Assembly (NCBI GenBank): GCA_905214235.1
Contig: CAJMLF010000003.1
Location: 48,180 to 112,179, forward strand
Source of the DNA: an uncultured bacterium
Lineage (GTDB): Bacteria; Bacillota; Bacilli; Lactobacillales; Lactobacillaceae
DNA length: 64,000 bases
Direction of reading: 5' to 3'
Part shown: positions 19,255 through 29,588 of the stretch, one piece after another
Numbering within the stretch: the first letter of the stretch is position 1
How the letters are laid out: every line of letters starts with the position of its first letter
The notes under the pieces: generated by a model
Seen by the model: only the letters and a program-made list of their open reading frames with translations
Told to the model about the DNA's origin: nothing
The model's database searches: none
Position numbers and translations under genes: made by a program

Positions 19255-20553
19255 ATGGAAAAGTATTTTTATCAAGACTTTAATCGGTCAACCTACCACC
19301 AGCAGTTAGCAAATGGGTTAAACGTTGTCCTAATGCCGATGCCTGGTTTTAACAAGACCTACGCAATGATGACGACCAACTTTGGCTCAATTGATAACTG
19401 CTTTGTCCCTTATGGTAGCCAGGAACCCATCCACGTTCCCGACGGGGTGGCACATTTTCTTGAGCATAAGCTTTTTGAAAAGAAGGATTACGACGCCTTT
19501 GACCTGTTCGGCAAACTTGGCGCGGACTCGAACGCCTTTACGAGCTTTACCCAGACTAGTTACCTCTTCTCCACGACTAGCCACCTCCATGAAAACGTTG
19601 ATATTCTCCTCGACTTTGTTCAGCAGCCCTACTTCACCGCCCAGACGGTCCAAAAAGAGCAGGGGATTATCGGCCAGGAGATTCAGATGTATGATGATGA
19701 TCCAAACTGGCGGCTTTACCTGGGGATGTTGGGCAACCTTTACCCCCATGACCCGATGCACATTGACATTGCCGGGACCGTGGAGTCCATTAGTAAAATT
19801 ACACCGGAAATCTTGATGGAGAACTACCGGACTTTCTACCAGCCAAGCAACATGACCTTACTACTCGTCGGTAACTTAGATCCGGAGGAGACGATTAAGT
19901 GGGTAGCGGCTAACCAGGAGAAAAAGGACTTTGCTCCCCAGGAAAAACCGGATCGGCGGTTTAAACTCAACGACCCGACCGGTAAGGATGTAATTCCCTT
20001 CCGTTCCTTAACGATGAATGTCAACCGGCCGAAGGTGATGGTCGGCATTCGCGGGCTGAAATCCTTTGACGATGGGCGGGCCCGGTTAAAGTATAAGCTG
20101 GCGGTTGACCTGCTTTTGGACGTCCTGCTGGACGACACGTCCGATAACTATTTGCGCCTCTATGATGAAGGGGTTATTGACGACTCGTTTAGCTATAACC
20201 TGGATATGCAAAGGGCGTTTCACTTCGCGTACTTTAGCACGAATACGGACCAGACGGAGAAGTTCGCTGATGAGGTCATGCAGATTCTAGAGGACGCCGA
20301 CCAGCAGATTGACCAGGCGGCAGCGCGTTTTGAAGGGGTTAAACGCGGTGAGTTAGGTCGGTTAATTGGCCTGCTCGATTCACCAGAGGCGATTGGTAAC
20401 CGCTATGCCGGCCAGCTTTTTGATGGGGCCAACCTGATGGATGAGGTCCGGATGATGCGGACAATCACCCTTGATGATTTGAAGGCGGCCGCTGCCGACT
20501 TCATCAATCCGGATGGCATGTCGGTTTACCAAATCGTGCCCCAGCACCAATAA
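19255..20553 (+). CDS. ymfH: M16 zinc peptidase, YmfH type
   Basis: The 432-residue protein carries the inverted zinc motif HFLEH at 67-71, with the following acidic region EQGIIGQEIQMYDDD supplying the third ligand further on (about 140-147). It is the catalytic partner of the protein encoded 5 bases upstream. In Bacillus the ymfF-ymfH pair sits in the same ymf-rodZ-pgsA-cinA-recA run. The ymfI reductase gene that is often between ymfH and rodZ elsewhere is not present here. Confidence 0.9.
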   Translation: MEKYFYQDFNRSTYHQQLANGLNVVLMPMPGFNKTYAMMTTNFGSIDNCFVPYGSQEPIHVPDGVAHFLEHKLFEKKDYDAFDLFGKLGADSNAFTSFTQTSYLFSTTSHLHENVDILLDFVQQPYFTAQTVQKEQGIIGQEIQMYDDDPNWRLYLGMLGNLYPHDPMHIDIAGTVESISKITPEILMENYRTFYQPSNMTLLLVGNLDPEETIKWVAANQEKKDFAPQEKPDRRFKLNDPTGKDVIPFRSLTMNVNRPKVMVGIRGLKSFDDGRARLKYKLAVDLLLDVLLDDTSDNYLRLYDEGVIDDSFSYNLDMQRAFHFAYFSTNTDQTEKFADEVMQILEDADQQIDQAAARFEGVKRGELGRLIGLLDSPEAIGNRYAGQLFDGANLMDEVRMMRTITLDDLKAAAADFINPDGMSVYQIVPQHQ

Positions 20554-20590
20554 TATATTTTTCTTAACTTTTACATTTGGACCATCATGA

Positions 20591-20596
20591 TATAAT
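20591..20596 (+). promoter_or_regulatory. rodZ promoter -10 element
   Basis: TATAAT at 20591-20596, with TTTTAC 16 bases upstream as a candidate -35. It starts the rodZ-pgsA unit. Confidence 0.55.
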
Positions 20597-20638
20597 GTCC
20601 AATGAGATAGAAACTGATTTTTAATTGGAGATAAGATA

Positions 20639-21727
20639 ATGAGTGAAAATGACAGCGAACAACAAGTAAAAATTGGTAAAAAGCTGCAGAGTGCTCGTCA
20701 GGCTAAGGGCTACACACTAGATGACCTGCAGCAAATTACCAAAATTCAAAAGCGGTACTTAATTGCGATTGAAGACGAAAAATTTGATGAACTGCCAGGC
20801 GACTTCTACGTCCGTGCATTCATTAAGCAGTATGCTAATACCGTGGGTTTAAACGGCGAAGAATTGCTTCGTGAATACGACGATGACTTGCCAAAGACCA
20901 AGACGGCCGAATATTCTGATCACATTTCGCAAGCCGTCGAAACGCGGGCTAGCCAGCGTAAGACCGTCAGTAACGGTGTCAGTAAGGCGCGCCAGTACCT
21001 GCCGACCGTCATCATTGCCTGTGTGATTATTGTTGTCCTCGCGGCAATTTGGATAACCGCAATTGCTCGTAGTCACCGTGATAACTCAACGCGGATTGAC
21101 AACAGCTCCGTTTCCGTTTCCGGCGAAAGCAAGAAACACTCATCTTCCGTTAAGAAGAAGGCGGCACCAAAGAAGACCAGTACGGCGATTAAGCTTAAGG
21201 AAACTAGTCGGACCGCAACGAGTGTTGTTTACAACGCCAATAAGCTGAAGAGCAAGACTAACCTGCAGTTCCAGACTAGCGCCAGCTCTGTCGTCCGGGT
21301 TTTGGATAATAACAATACCGTTTTGAACCGGACACTGAATACTAACGGGAAGGCAAGCGTTGCCGTTAGCCGCGACACGAACTCCTTAGTAATTACCGTT
21401 ACTAACCCCGCAGCTACTAAGATCAAGATTGGCAATCAGACCATCAACTTTACCAACAATGGTCGTAACCAAAACGTGCGGACAATTACGATCAACTTTG
21501 GTAAGCAGTCAACGAGTAGTAGCAGTTCGTCAAGCACGGCTAGCCGGACCAGCAGTACGGTAACAAACAACCGGACAACGAACACGACCAACACGGGTAC
21601 CTCATCGGTCAACACTGGTAACCGTCAACAGCAGACAACCACGACTACGCCAGCAACGACCCGGTCGACGACCACAACTAGTCAGACCCAGCAGCCGGCA
21701 GCCACTACGACAACGACCACGCGTTAA
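20639..21727 (+). CDS. rodZ: RodZ family helix-turn-helix membrane protein (YmfM)
   Basis: The 362-residue protein has an N-terminal cytoplasmic HTH domain (about 10-75; LQSARQAKGYTLDDLQQITKI). One membrane helix follows (about 121-142), then an extracellular beta-rich DUF4115-like region (about 190-285). It links MreB filaments to the elongation machinery. The final 70-75 residues are almost only Thr, Ser, Asn and Gln, a low-complexity tail that may span the cell wall or be glycosylated (inference). pgsA follows, as in Bacillus. Confidence 0.9.
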   Translation: MSENDSEQQVKIGKKLQSARQAKGYTLDDLQQITKIQKRYLIAIEDEKFDELPGDFYVRAFIKQYANTVGLNGEELLREYDDDLPKTKTAEYSDHISQAVETRASQRKTVSNGVSKARQYLPTVIIACVIIVVLAAIWITAIARSHRDNSTRIDNSSVSVSGESKKHSSSVKKKAAPKKTSTAIKLKETSRTATSVVYNANKLKSKTNLQFQTSASSVVRVLDNNNTVLNRTLNTNGKASVAVSRDTNSLVITVTNPAATKIKIGNQTINFTNNGRNQNVRTITINFGKQSTSSSSSSSTASRTSSTVTNNRTTNTTNTGTSSVNTGNRQQQTTTTTPATTRSTTTTSQTQQPAATTTTTTR

Positions 21728-21745
21728 AACTATGGAGGAATAAAA

Positions 21746-22330
21746 TTGAATTTACCTAATAAGTTAACTGTTGTCCGTTTAATAATTATCCCGTTTTTCT
21801 TGTTGCTGATGGTTCTGCCCTTTTCCTGGGGGAGTGTCACCTTTTGGGGAGCAACAATTCCGTTGGCCCAACTGATTGCGGCAATCCTCTTTATTGCGGC
21901 GACCATTACTGATAACCTGGACGGCCGGATTGCCCGGAAGAACCACCTGGTTACTAACTTCGGGAAGTTTACCGACCCTTTGGCCGACAAGCTCCTGGTA
22001 ATGACTGCTTTTATCGTTTTGACGGGGAACCAAGTTGTCCCTGCCTGGGTAACGTCAATTATTATTTGGCGTGAGCTTGCGGTTACGGGTCTCCGGCTGC
22101 TGCTGGTTGAACAGGATGGAATTGTCTTGGCCGCTAAGATGCCGGGGAAAATCAAGACGACCACACAATTTATTGCGATCATCTTCCTGCTCTTAAACAA
22201 CGTGATCTTTGCCATTTGGAATATTCCGTTTGGCCAAATCATGCTCTACATCTGCCTGTTCTTCACCATTTACTCGGGTGTTGATTACTTTATTCAGGGT
22301 CGGGATGTCTTTTCTGATGGATTTAAATAA
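21746..22330 (+). CDS. pgsA: CDP-diacylglycerol-glycerol-3-phosphate 3-phosphatidyltransferase
   Basis: The 194-residue membrane enzyme makes phosphatidylglycerol phosphate. The full CDP-alcohol phosphotransferase signature is visible at residues 56-81: DNLDG, then AR, then G, then D and D (DNLDGRIARK...NFGKFTDPLADK). It has about five or six helices. The TTG start follows TGGAGGAATAAAA. Position between rodZ and cinA is conserved in Firmicutes. Confidence 0.95.
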   Translation: MNLPNKLTVVRLIIIPFFLLLMVLPFSWGSVTFWGATIPLAQLIAAILFIAATITDNLDGRIARKNHLVTNFGKFTDPLADKLLVMTAFIVLTGNQVVPAWVTSIIIWRELAVTGLRLLLVEQDGIVLAAKMPGKIKTTTQFIAIIFLLLNNVIFAIWNIPFGQIMLYICLFFTIYSGVDYFIQGRDVFSDGFK

Positions 22331-22343
22331 ACGTATTTTTGGC

Positions 22344-22384
22344 GGCGACTGGGGAAATAATCTTTTCTCCGGTCCCTTTTTTAA
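22344..22384 (+). terminator. Terminator of pgsA
   Basis: GACTGGGGA pairs with TCTCCGGTC (one mismatch) and is followed by CCTTTTTTAA. Confidence 0.7.
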
Positions 22385-22454
22385 TTGATGCCGTTATACA
22401 ATTGTTGGTGAGAAAACAACCCGTTTGCGTATTTAATATTTAGGAGGTTAAAAA

Positions 22455-23702
22455 ATGAATGCCGAGATTATTTCTGTGGGAACAGAACTGGTACTGGGAC
22501 AAGTTGTCAACACAAATGTCCCCCTGCTAGCTAAGACACTGGCAAAGCTTGATATTGCTGCCCCATACCAGGTGACAATCAAGGATGAGCGCCAGCAGAT
22601 TGAAGATGCAATTGAGGCGGCCTGGCGCCGGGCAGACTTGATCTTTGTCTGTGGGGGCCTGGGGCCAACGGCTGATGATGTGACGCTGAAGAGTACCGCG
22701 GCTGCCCTTAATACGACCCTGACGACTGATCAGGACCACTGGCAGTGGATTAAGCAGGTCTTTAAGAGGCGGCAGATCAAACTGCTTAACGAGAATATTC
22801 AGCAGGCCCGTTACCTAACTGGCGGTCAGCCGCTGGAAAATCCAGTTGGTCTGGCCCTGGGCAGCTGGTACCCAACTGATGGTCGCGTTGTGGTAGTTTT
22901 GCCCGGGCCACCAGCCGAATTTAAGGTCATGCTGGAAAAAAGTGTTGAGCCCCGTCTGGTTGCAACCTTTGGCAGTGGTCGGCAGATTGCCAGCCGGACG
23001 ATGAACTTTCTTGGCCGGCCGGAATCAACCTTGATGGAAGAAATTGGTGAAGCAACTAAGAAGTTTAGTCAAGTTACTGTGACATCCTACGTCCAGCCGA
23101 GCCGGATCCAGGTCCGGTTGACGGTTCCGGACTTATCTGCTGAAGAAGCTGAGCGGGTTTTAGGGGAAACGGCGGACGCCATCTTAAAGGTTGATCGTCC
23201 GTATTTCTTCGGCTTTGGTGATGTCTGCTCGTTAGTCGACCAGGTTGTCAGTCTCCTTAAAAAACAGGGAAAGACGATTACGGGGGCGGAGAGCCTGACT
23301 GGGGGGATGTTCCAAAGCACAATCTGCTCTGTTCCCGGGGCATCGAATGTCTTTAACGGGGGCTTCGTTACCTACGCAGCCGGTGCTAAGGAGAAGCTGC
23401 TCGGCATTGCCCCCGAAGTCATTAACCAACACGGGGTCGTAAGTGCTGAAACCGCCCGGGCGATGGCCGAAAATAGTCGGGAGAAACTGGATGCCGACTT
23501 TGGCCTGGCTTTTACGGGGGTTGCCGGTCCCGATGCACTTGAAGGTCAAGTAGCGGGGACGGTTTGGCTCGGCCTGGCCATTCGGGGACAACAAACGCAG
23601 ACCAAGCTTTTGCACCTGGCAGAATACAGTGGCCGGCAGGAGATTCGGAACCTCAGCGTCCAGTACGGACTACAGATGGTTTACCAGCAGTTACGGGGGT
23701 AA
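22455..23702 (+). CDS. cinA: CinA family protein (nicotinamide mononucleotide deamidase-related, competence/damage inducible)
   Basis: This 415-residue, two-domain protein starts with a MoCF-like domain (EIISVGTELVLGQVVNTN; VCGGLGPTADDVT) about 1-165. It ends with the PncC-like amidohydrolase domain (GAESLTGGMF; FVTYAAGAKEKLLG; AFTGVAGP) about 255-410. The family recycles NMN or hydrolyses ADP-ribose. In Streptococcus CinA also recruits RecA during transformation. A LexA box lies just after its stop and controls recA. Confidence 0.95.
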   Translation: MNAEIISVGTELVLGQVVNTNVPLLAKTLAKLDIAAPYQVTIKDERQQIEDAIEAAWRRADLIFVCGGLGPTADDVTLKSTAAALNTTLTTDQDHWQWIKQVFKRRQIKLLNENIQQARYLTGGQPLENPVGLALGSWYPTDGRVVVVLPGPPAEFKVMLEKSVEPRLVATFGSGRQIASRTMNFLGRPESTLMEEIGEATKKFSQVTVTSYVQPSRIQVRLTVPDLSAEEAERVLGETADAILKVDRPYFFGFGDVCSLVDQVVSLLKKQGKTITGAESLTGGMFQSTICSVPGASNVFNGGFVTYAAGAKEKLLGIAPEVINQHGVVSAETARAMAENSREKLDADFGLAFTGVAGPDALEGQVAGTVWLGLAIRGQQTQTKLLHLAEYSGRQEIRNLSVQYGLQMVYQQLRG

Positions 23703-23703
23703 T

Positions 23704-23717
23704 CGAACCATTGTTCG
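23704..23717 (+). promoter_or_regulatory. LexA (DinR) operator upstream of recA
   Basis: CGAAC-CATT-GTTCG is a perfect inverted repeat that matches the Gram-positive SOS box CGAAC-N4-GTTCG. It begins two bases after the cinA stop, 89 bases before recA, and indicates LexA repression of recA. Confidence 0.88.
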
Positions 23718-23792
23718 CATTTTTCTTGTTTTTTAACCCAAAAACTGGTATTGTTAATTGACGGATAAGACCTTGTAAAGGAGGAATTTAAT

Positions 23793-24863
23793 TTGGCAGA
23801 CCAGCGTAAGGCAGCACTGGATGTTGCACTGAAAAAGATTGAAAAGAACTTTGGAAAAGGTTCAATCATGCGCATGGGTGATGCCGCTGACATGAAGATT
23901 GCCACAATTTCTAGTGGCTCTTTGGCCATTGATAAGGCCCTTGGTGTCGGTGGTTACCCACGTGGTCGAATTGTTGAAATCTACGGCCCGGAAAGTTCTG
24001 GGAAGACAACGGTTGCCCTGCACGCCGTGGCGGAAGTCCAACGGCAGGGTGGCACGGCCGCTTACATTGACGCCGAAAATGCCCTTGACCCGCAATACGC
24101 CGAAGCATTGGGTGTCGATGTGGATAACCTATTATTGTCACAACCCGATACTGGTGAAGAAGGGTTAGCGATTGCTGATGCCCTGATTGCCAGTGGGGCG
24201 GTAGACCTGGTCGTTATTGACTCGGTCGCTGCTCTGGTACCCCAAGCCGAAATTGACGGTGATATGGGGGATGCCCACGTCGGCTTACAGGCGCGGTTGA
24301 TGTCACAAGCCCTGCGGAAGCTGTCTGGTGAGATCAACAAGACGAAGACAATCGCAATCTTCATCAACCAGATTCGTGAAAAGGTCGGCGTAATGTTTGG
24401 TAACCCTGAAACGACGACCGGTGGCCGGGCCCTAAAGTTCTACTCCACCATCCGGATGGAAATTCGGCGTGCCGAGCAGATCAAGAACGGGACAGACGTC
24501 ATCGGTAATAAGGCCCGGGTAAAGATCGTCAAGAACAAGGTTGCTCCACCGTTCAAGCGGTGTGAAGTTGATATCATGTACGGTGAAGGGATTTCCAAGA
24601 CTGGGGAACTCCTCGACATGGCCGTTGAAAAGGACCTTGTCAACAAGAGTGGTGCGTGGTATTCATACGGCAACGAACGGATTGGTCAGGGGCGTGAAAA
24701 CGCCAAGAAGTGGCTGGCAGACCACCCAGAAAGCATGAACGAACTTATGAATAAGGTCCGGGTTGCTTACGGGATGAAGCCACTGGATGACCAGAAGACC
24801 GATGGCGAGGACGCCAAGGGCTCCAACCAGCAGGAAACAATTGAAGAAGCCAGTAAAAACTAA
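23793..24863 (+). CDS. recA: Recombinase A
   Basis: The 356-residue strand-exchange ATPase has Walker [10 protein letters not shown] at 65-73, Walker [11 protein letters not shown] (about 140-149) and loop L2 with the [20 protein letters not shown] run. It carries the usual acidic C-terminal tail. It starts at a TTG behind the strong AAAGGAGGAATTTA site. No intein is present. A LexA box precedes it. Confidence 0.98.
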   Translation: MADQRKAALDVALKKIEKNFGKGSIMRMGDAADMKIATISSGSLAIDKALGVGGYPRGRIVEIYGPESSGKTTVALHAVAEVQRQGGTAAYIDAENALDPQYAEALGVDVDNLLLSQPDTGEEGLAIADALIASGAVDLVVIDSVAALVPQAEIDGDMGDAHVGLQARLMSQALRKLSGEINKTKTIAIFINQIREKVGVMFGNPETTTGGRALKFYSTIRMEIRRAEQIKNGTDVIGNKARVKIVKNKVAPPFKRCEVDIMYGEGISKTGELLDMAVEKDLVNKSGAWYSYGNERIGQGRENAKKWLADHPESMNELMNKVRVAYGMKPLDDQKTDGEDAKGSNQQETIEEASKN

Positions 24864-24907
24864 TTAGGGCCCATGAGCGGTCGCCAAATTAGTTAGGACA
24901 CGCGAAT

Positions 24908-24956
24908 TTAAGTGGCTGGGAGAAAACAATATGTTCTCCCCAGCCACATTTACTTA
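24908..24956 (+). terminator. Terminator of recA
   Basis: GTGGCTGGG-GAGAA pairs with TTCTCCCCAGCCAC, followed by ATTTA. It is a long and stable stem with a modest T tract. Confidence 0.65.
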
Positions 24957-25231
24957 CCGGAAGTTGCAACCTGGTGACGGGAAAGGTGCGCGTCATGAAG
25001 CGTTGGCTAACTACGAACTAAAACCACTGTTTGCGGTGTCGACCACCGTTTTAAGTTCGGTATTCTGGCCGGCAGGAAACTTATTTCCCACTGGGTTATT
25101 TTTAAATGTTAAGTAGTTGACAACTACTCTTCCGCAAGCTTAAAATTTAATCTGTGTGGTGCATTTTTTGCACGACACGGTGAAAATAATTAACCAACCA
25201 ACAACAAAATAGTTGAAGCGGGGGTGAAATA
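24957..25231 (+). other. Intergenic region recA-rny with several inverted repeats, no convincing gene
   Basis: Between the recA terminator and rny I see no credible protein. The sequence has nested stems: TGACG with CGTCA (about 24973-24997), CGAACTAAAAC with GTTTTAAGTTCG (about 25014-25061) enclosing CGGTG-TCGAC-CACCG, and outer GGAAGTT with AACTT...TCC. This could be a structured RNA or a long rny leader. An ORF of 61 codons runs through it, but its start lies inside the terminator. rny's own promoter is not clear. Confidence 0.35.
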
Positions 25232-26785
25232 GTGCAGTTATTAATTTTCGCCGCGCTTTCTATGGTTGTCGGTCTTATTATTGGCTATATTGTTCGCAAA
25301 GCCAGTTACGAAAAGAAACTGGCGGCAGCACACCAGACTGCTGAGGAAATCATTTCAACAGCCAAGACGAAAGCGGAAACGGCGAAAAAGGAATCAATCC
25401 TGGAAGCAAAGGACGAGAGTCACCGCTACCGTGAAAGCGTTGAAAATGAACTAAAGCAACGCCGGAACGAAATTCAGCGGCAAGAAGACCGCTTGCTTCA
25501 GCGAGAGACCAGCCTTGACCACAAGGATACCGCCTTGGAAAAGCGGGAGACCGCACTTGGCAACCGAGAACACAAGGTTGACCAGCTGACGGAAAAGCTT
25601 CACCGTCAGCAGCAGGTCGCCGACGATTTAGTCGACCAGCGGCAGGCGGAATTGGAAAAGGTTGCGCAAATGTCTCATGACGATGCCAAGCAGCAACTCT
25701 TGGATGAGATGAAGGATAAGCTGAAGACTGAACGTGAGGTTATGATCAGGGACAGTGAACAACAGGCAGAGATGACTGCTGATCGGAACGCTAAGAAACT
25801 GATTGTGGAAGCAATTCAGCGGAGTGCTGCGGATGTTGTTTCGGAGGCAACGGTTTCGGTTGTCAACTTGCCAAATGACGACATGAAGGGCCGCATCATC
25901 GGTCGGGAAGGCCGGAACATCCGGACCCTGGAAACCTTAACCGGGATTGACTTGATCATTGATGATACTCCGGAAGCAGTGGTCCTCAGTGGCTTTGATC
26001 CTGTCCGGCGTGAAATTGCCAAGATCGCATTAGAGAAGCTAATTCAGGATGGTCGGATTCATCCAGCACGGATTGAAGAGGCCGTTGAAAAGGCGCGGAA
26101 GCAGATGGATAGCCAGCTCAGGGAGACCGGTGAACAGGCCCTCTTTGACCTTGGAATCCACTCGATGCACCCGGACCTGATTAAGACGGTTGGCCGGATG
26201 AAGTACCGGACGAGTTACGGTCAAAACGTCCTGGACCACTCGATAGAAGTTGCCAAGCTTGCGGGAATTATGGCAAGTGAGCTTGGGGAGGATGTTGCCC
26301 TTGCCAAACGGGCTGGGCTCCTTCACGATATTGGGAAGGCAATTGACCACGAAGTCGATGGTTCCCACGTTGAGTTAGGAGTTGAATTAGCCCGGAAGTA
26401 CAAGGAAAACAAGGTTGTAGTCAATACGATTGCATCCCACCACGGTGATGTTCCAGCGGGTTCAGTAATTGCGGTCCTTGTTCAAGCCGCCGACGCCATT
26501 TCTGGTGCCCGGCCGGGGGCCAGAAGCGAGTCCTTGGAACAATACATCCAGCGGTTGAAGAAGCTGGAAGGCATAGCTAATAGTTATGATGGTGTCGACC
26601 ATAGTTTTGCAATTCAAGCTGGTCGTGAATTACGGGTAATTGTTAAGCCAAAGAAGATTTCGGACCTTCAGGCAACAACTTTGGCCCACGATATTAAGCA
26701 GAAAATTGAACAACAACTAGAATACCCTGGTCACATCAAGGTGACCGTTATTCGTGAAGTACGGGCAATTGATTATGCTAAATAG
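25232..26785 (+). CDS. rny: Ribonuclease Y
   Basis: The 517-residue membrane-anchored endoribonuclease starts mRNA decay. It has an N-terminal membrane helix (about 2-20), a long coiled coil (about 25-190), a KH RNA-binding domain (about 205-270; [15 protein letters not shown]) and an HD domain with [12 protein letters not shown] near 362-373. The GTG start follows AAGCGGGGGTGA. Its place between recA and mutS is typical for Lactobacillales. Confidence 0.97.
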   Translation: MQLLIFAALSMVVGLIIGYIVRKASYEKKLAAAHQTAEEIISTAKTKAETAKKESILEAKDESHRYRESVENELKQRRNEIQRQEDRLLQRETSLDHKDTALEKRETALGNREHKVDQLTEKLHRQQQVADDLVDQRQAELEKVAQMSHDDAKQQLLDEMKDKLKTEREVMIRDSEQQAEMTADRNAKKLIVEAIQRSAADVVSEATVSVVNLPNDDMKGRIIGREGRNIRTLETLTGIDLIIDDTPEAVVLSGFDPVRREIAKIALEKLIQDGRIHPARIEEAVEKARKQMDSQLRETGEQALFDLGIHSMHPDLIKTVGRMKYRTSYGQNVLDHSIEVAKLAGIMASELGEDVALAKRAGLLHDIGKAIDHEVDGSHVELGVELARKYKENKVVVNTIASHHGDVPAGSVIAVLVQAADAISGARPGARSESLEQYIQRLKKLEGIANSYDGVDHSFAIQAGRELRVIVKPKKISDLQATTLAHDIKQKIEQQLEYPGHIKVTVIREVRAIDYAK

Positions 26786-26805
26786 GGCTGTACCCGTTAT
26801 GCAGA

Positions 26806-26846
26806 CTGAAAAAGAGGTTGTGGACTTTTCCCAGCCTCTTTTGAGT
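26806..26846 (+). terminator. Terminator of rny
   Basis: AAAGAGG pairs with CCTCTTTT around an 18-base loop. Confidence 0.75.
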
Positions 26847-26876
26847 TTAAAGTAAAGGCAGTTTATCCCCGGAAGC

Positions 26877-26905
26877 TTGCACTGGTCAGGGGCAAAAAAT
26901 ATAAT
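26877..26905 (+). promoter_or_regulatory. Promoter of the mutS-mutL-ruvAB operon
   Basis: TTGCAC at 26877-26882, a 17-base spacer and TATAAT at 26900-26905. It lies 54 bases before mutS. Confidence 0.7.
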
Positions 26906-26959
26906 TAGACTGTGTGAATATGGACGTATGAGTGAAATTTATTAATGAGGTGAACCTTT

Positions 26960-29578
26960 GTGGCCAAAAAATTAACACCGATGATGGAACAGTACCAAAA
27001 AGTGAAGGACCAGTACCCGGACGCCTTCCTTTTTTACCGTCTCGGGGACTTTTATGAGCTTTTTAATGATGATGCGGTCAAGGGGGCCCAGCTGTTGGAA
27101 CTAACGCTGACCACCCGGAACCACAGTGCGAAGAACCCGATTCCCATGTGTGGGGTTCCACACCGGGCGGTTGATAGTTACGTTGATATCTTAATTGATA
27201 AGGGGTATAAGGTTGCCATCTGCGAGCAAATGGAGGACCCCAAGAAGGCTAAGGGAATGGTAAAGCGGGCGGTAACCCGACTGGTGACTCCGGGAACCCA
27301 GATGGATTTGAACGGTGATCAGGCCCGTAACAATAACTACCTGACGGCAATTAGTGAAAAAAATGGCCAGTTTAGCCTGGCCTACACAGACCTCTCGACG
27401 GGGGAGTTGAAGACCACCACCTTTGATAGTGTCAACGGGGTCTTAAATGAGTTAATCAACTTGCAGAGTAAGGAAGTTGTCAGCGCTGGTGACCTGCCGG
27501 ACGAACTGTTAGCAGCCTTCAAGAAGCGGCACATCCTCCTATCCAAGCAGGAAAAGATTCTCAAGCAAGCGGAGATTAGTTACCTGACCCAGGACCTCCA
27601 GGATGAGGGGCAGAAATACGTTGTCAGTCTCCTGGTGTCCTACCTGCTGACGACCCAGAAACGATCACTTGCGCACATGCAACGGGCCATTTCCTACCGC
27701 GCTAACGCCTTCATGAAGATTGACCACTATTCCAAAACTAACCTGGAATTAATGACGAACATGCGTAGCGGGAAGCGCCAGGGAACCCTGTCCTGGCTCC
27801 TCGATGAAACGAAGACTGCCATGGGGAGCCGACTTTTGAAGCAGTGGATTGACCGTCCGTTGATTGACCCCCAGGCAATTGCAGAACGACAGGATAAGGT
27901 TGAGGAGCTGCTAAACCACTACTTTGAGCGAAGCAATATCCAGCAGGAGCTGATCAAGGTTTATGATCTTGAGCGGCTGGCTGGCCGGGTCGCCTACGGA
28001 AGTGTCAATGGTCGGGACTTGATCCAGCTAAAGACCTCCCTCCAGCAGGTTCCCAAGATCAAGTACGTCTTAGAAACCCTTGATTCACCGGCCTTTGAAA
28101 ATCTGACCACCCGTCTAGATCCGTTGAGTGATATTGCTGGCCTGATTGACCAGGCGATTGTGGAAGAACCACCAATTGCGGTCACTGACGGTGGGGTGAT
28201 CAAGGATGGCTATAACGACCAACTTGATAAATACCGGGACGCCATGAACAATGGCAAGCAGTGGATTGCCGACCTGCAGACCCAGGAACGGCAGGTTACC
28301 GGGATTAATAACCTGAAGATCGGTTACAACCACGTCTTCGGCTACTACATTGAAGTCACCAAGGTTAACCTCGACAAGATTCCACGGGACCGTTACGAGC
28401 GTAAGCAGACCCTGGTTAACGCTGAACGGTTCTCTACCCCAGAACTAAAGGAAAAGGAGGCCCTCATCCTGGGGGCCCAGGAGAAGTCGGTAGCCCTGGA
28501 ATACGACCTCTTTGTCAAAATTCGCGAACAGGTGAAGGGGCAGATTAAACGGCTCCAAAAGCTTGCTAAGGCCCTTTCTGAGTTGGATGTCTTGCAGAGT
28601 TTCGCAGTGGTCAGTGAAGACTACCACTTTGTCCGGCCACAGATGAACACCGGCCATAACTTGCAGATCAAGGATGGCCGCCACCCGGTTGTTGAAAAGT
28701 TTATGGGCCACCAGGAGTACGTCCCCAATGACGTCAAAATGGGTGACAACACGGATATTTTACTCATTACGGGTCCTAACATGTCCGGGAAGAGTACCTA
28801 CATGCGGCAATTGGCTTTAACCGCGGTAATGGCCCAGATCGGCTGCTTTGTGCCCGCCAGCCAGGCAGAATTGCCAATTTTTGACCAGATCTTCACCCGG
28901 ATTGGGGCGGCTGATGACCTGATTTCTGGGGAAAGTACCTTTATGGTGGAAATGATGGAGGCCAATAACGCCCTCAGTCACGCCACCGACCGCAGCCTGA
29001 TCCTCTTTGATGAGATTGGCCGGGGAACTGCCACCTATGATGGGATGGCCCTTGCCCAGGCAATCATTGAATATCTGCATGAGCACGTCCGTGCCAAGAC
29101 CCTTTTCTCGACCCACTACCACGAATTGACCAGCCTGGAAAAGACCTTACCCCGGTTAAAGAACGTCCACGTGGGGGCGACCGAGAAGAACGGCGAGCTG
29201 GTTTTCCTGCACAAGGTTAGTGCGGGTCCGGCCGATAAATCATACGGGATCCACGTTGCCAAGTTAGCGGGCATGCCAACAACCCTGTTGAATCGGGCCG
29301 ATGAGATTTTGAAGGGACTGGAACACCAGGATGTTCAGCTGACGGTTAAAAAGGCCGATCACAAAGACCGGGTCAAGGAAGCGCAACCCCAAGAAAAGCC
29401 CGCGGCGCCGGCGGTGGAATCAAATGGTCAGCTGGAGTTGTTCCAACCGCAACCCAGCCGTAAAAGTAATCGCAAGGGCCAAAAGATCCTTCACCAGTTA
29501 AAGGAATTGAACCTGATGGGGATGACGCCGATGGAAGTTATGAACCAGCTCTATGAATGGCAGCAGAAGCTAAAGTGA
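26960..29578 (+). CDS. mutS: DNA mismatch repair protein MutS
   Basis: The 872-residue protein recognises mismatches as a clamp. The N-terminal mismatch-binding motif is near residue 26 ([11 protein letters not shown], with the intercalating Phe family pattern). Walker A is [12 protein letters not shown] at about 604-615, and Walker B is [18 protein letters not shown] Pro/Gln-rich linker precedes the C-terminal tetramerisation segment. The GTG start has GAGGTG in front. mutL begins 10 bases after the stop. Confidence 0.98.
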   Translation: MAKKLTPMMEQYQKVKDQYPDAFLFYRLGDFYELFNDDAVKGAQLLELTLTTRNHSAKNPIPMCGVPHRAVDSYVDILIDKGYKVAICEQMEDPKKAKGMVKRAVTRLVTPGTQMDLNGDQARNNNYLTAISEKNGQFSLAYTDLSTGELKTTTFDSVNGVLNELINLQSKEVVSAGDLPDELLAAFKKRHILLSKQEKILKQAEISYLTQDLQDEGQKYVVSLLVSYLLTTQKRSLAHMQRAISYRANAFMKIDHYSKTNLELMTNMRSGKRQGTLSWLLDETKTAMGSRLLKQWIDRPLIDPQAIAERQDKVEELLNHYFERSNIQQELIKVYDLERLAGRVAYGSVNGRDLIQLKTSLQQVPKIKYVLETLDSPAFENLTTRLDPLSDIAGLIDQAIVEEPPIAVTDGGVIKDGYNDQLDKYRDAMNNGKQWIADLQTQERQVTGINNLKIGYNHVFGYYIEVTKVNLDKIPRDRYERKQTLVNAERFSTPELKEKEALILGAQEKSVALEYDLFVKIREQVKGQIKRLQKLAKALSELDVLQSFAVVSEDYHFVRPQMNTGHNLQIKDGRHPVVEKFMGHQEYVPNDVKMGDNTDILLITGPNMSGKSTYMRQLALTAVMAQIGCFVPASQAELPIFDQIFTRIGAADDLISGESTFMVEMMEANNALSHATDRSLILFDEIGRGTATYDGMALAQAIIEYLHEHVRAKTLFSTHYHELTSLEKTLPRLKNVHVGATEKNGELVFLHKVSAGPADKSYGIHVAKLAGMPTTLLNRADEILKGLEHQDVQLTVKKADHKDRVKEAQPQEKPAAPAVESNGQLELFQPQPSRKSNRKGQKILHQLKELNLMGMTPMEVMNQLYEWQQKLK

Positions 29579-29588
29579 GGTGGACAGA

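Noticed and set aside
24931-25116. 61-codon plus-strand frame in the recA-rny spacer
   Set aside because: The start lies in the recA terminator stem, there is no ribosome site and the region is better explained by hairpins.
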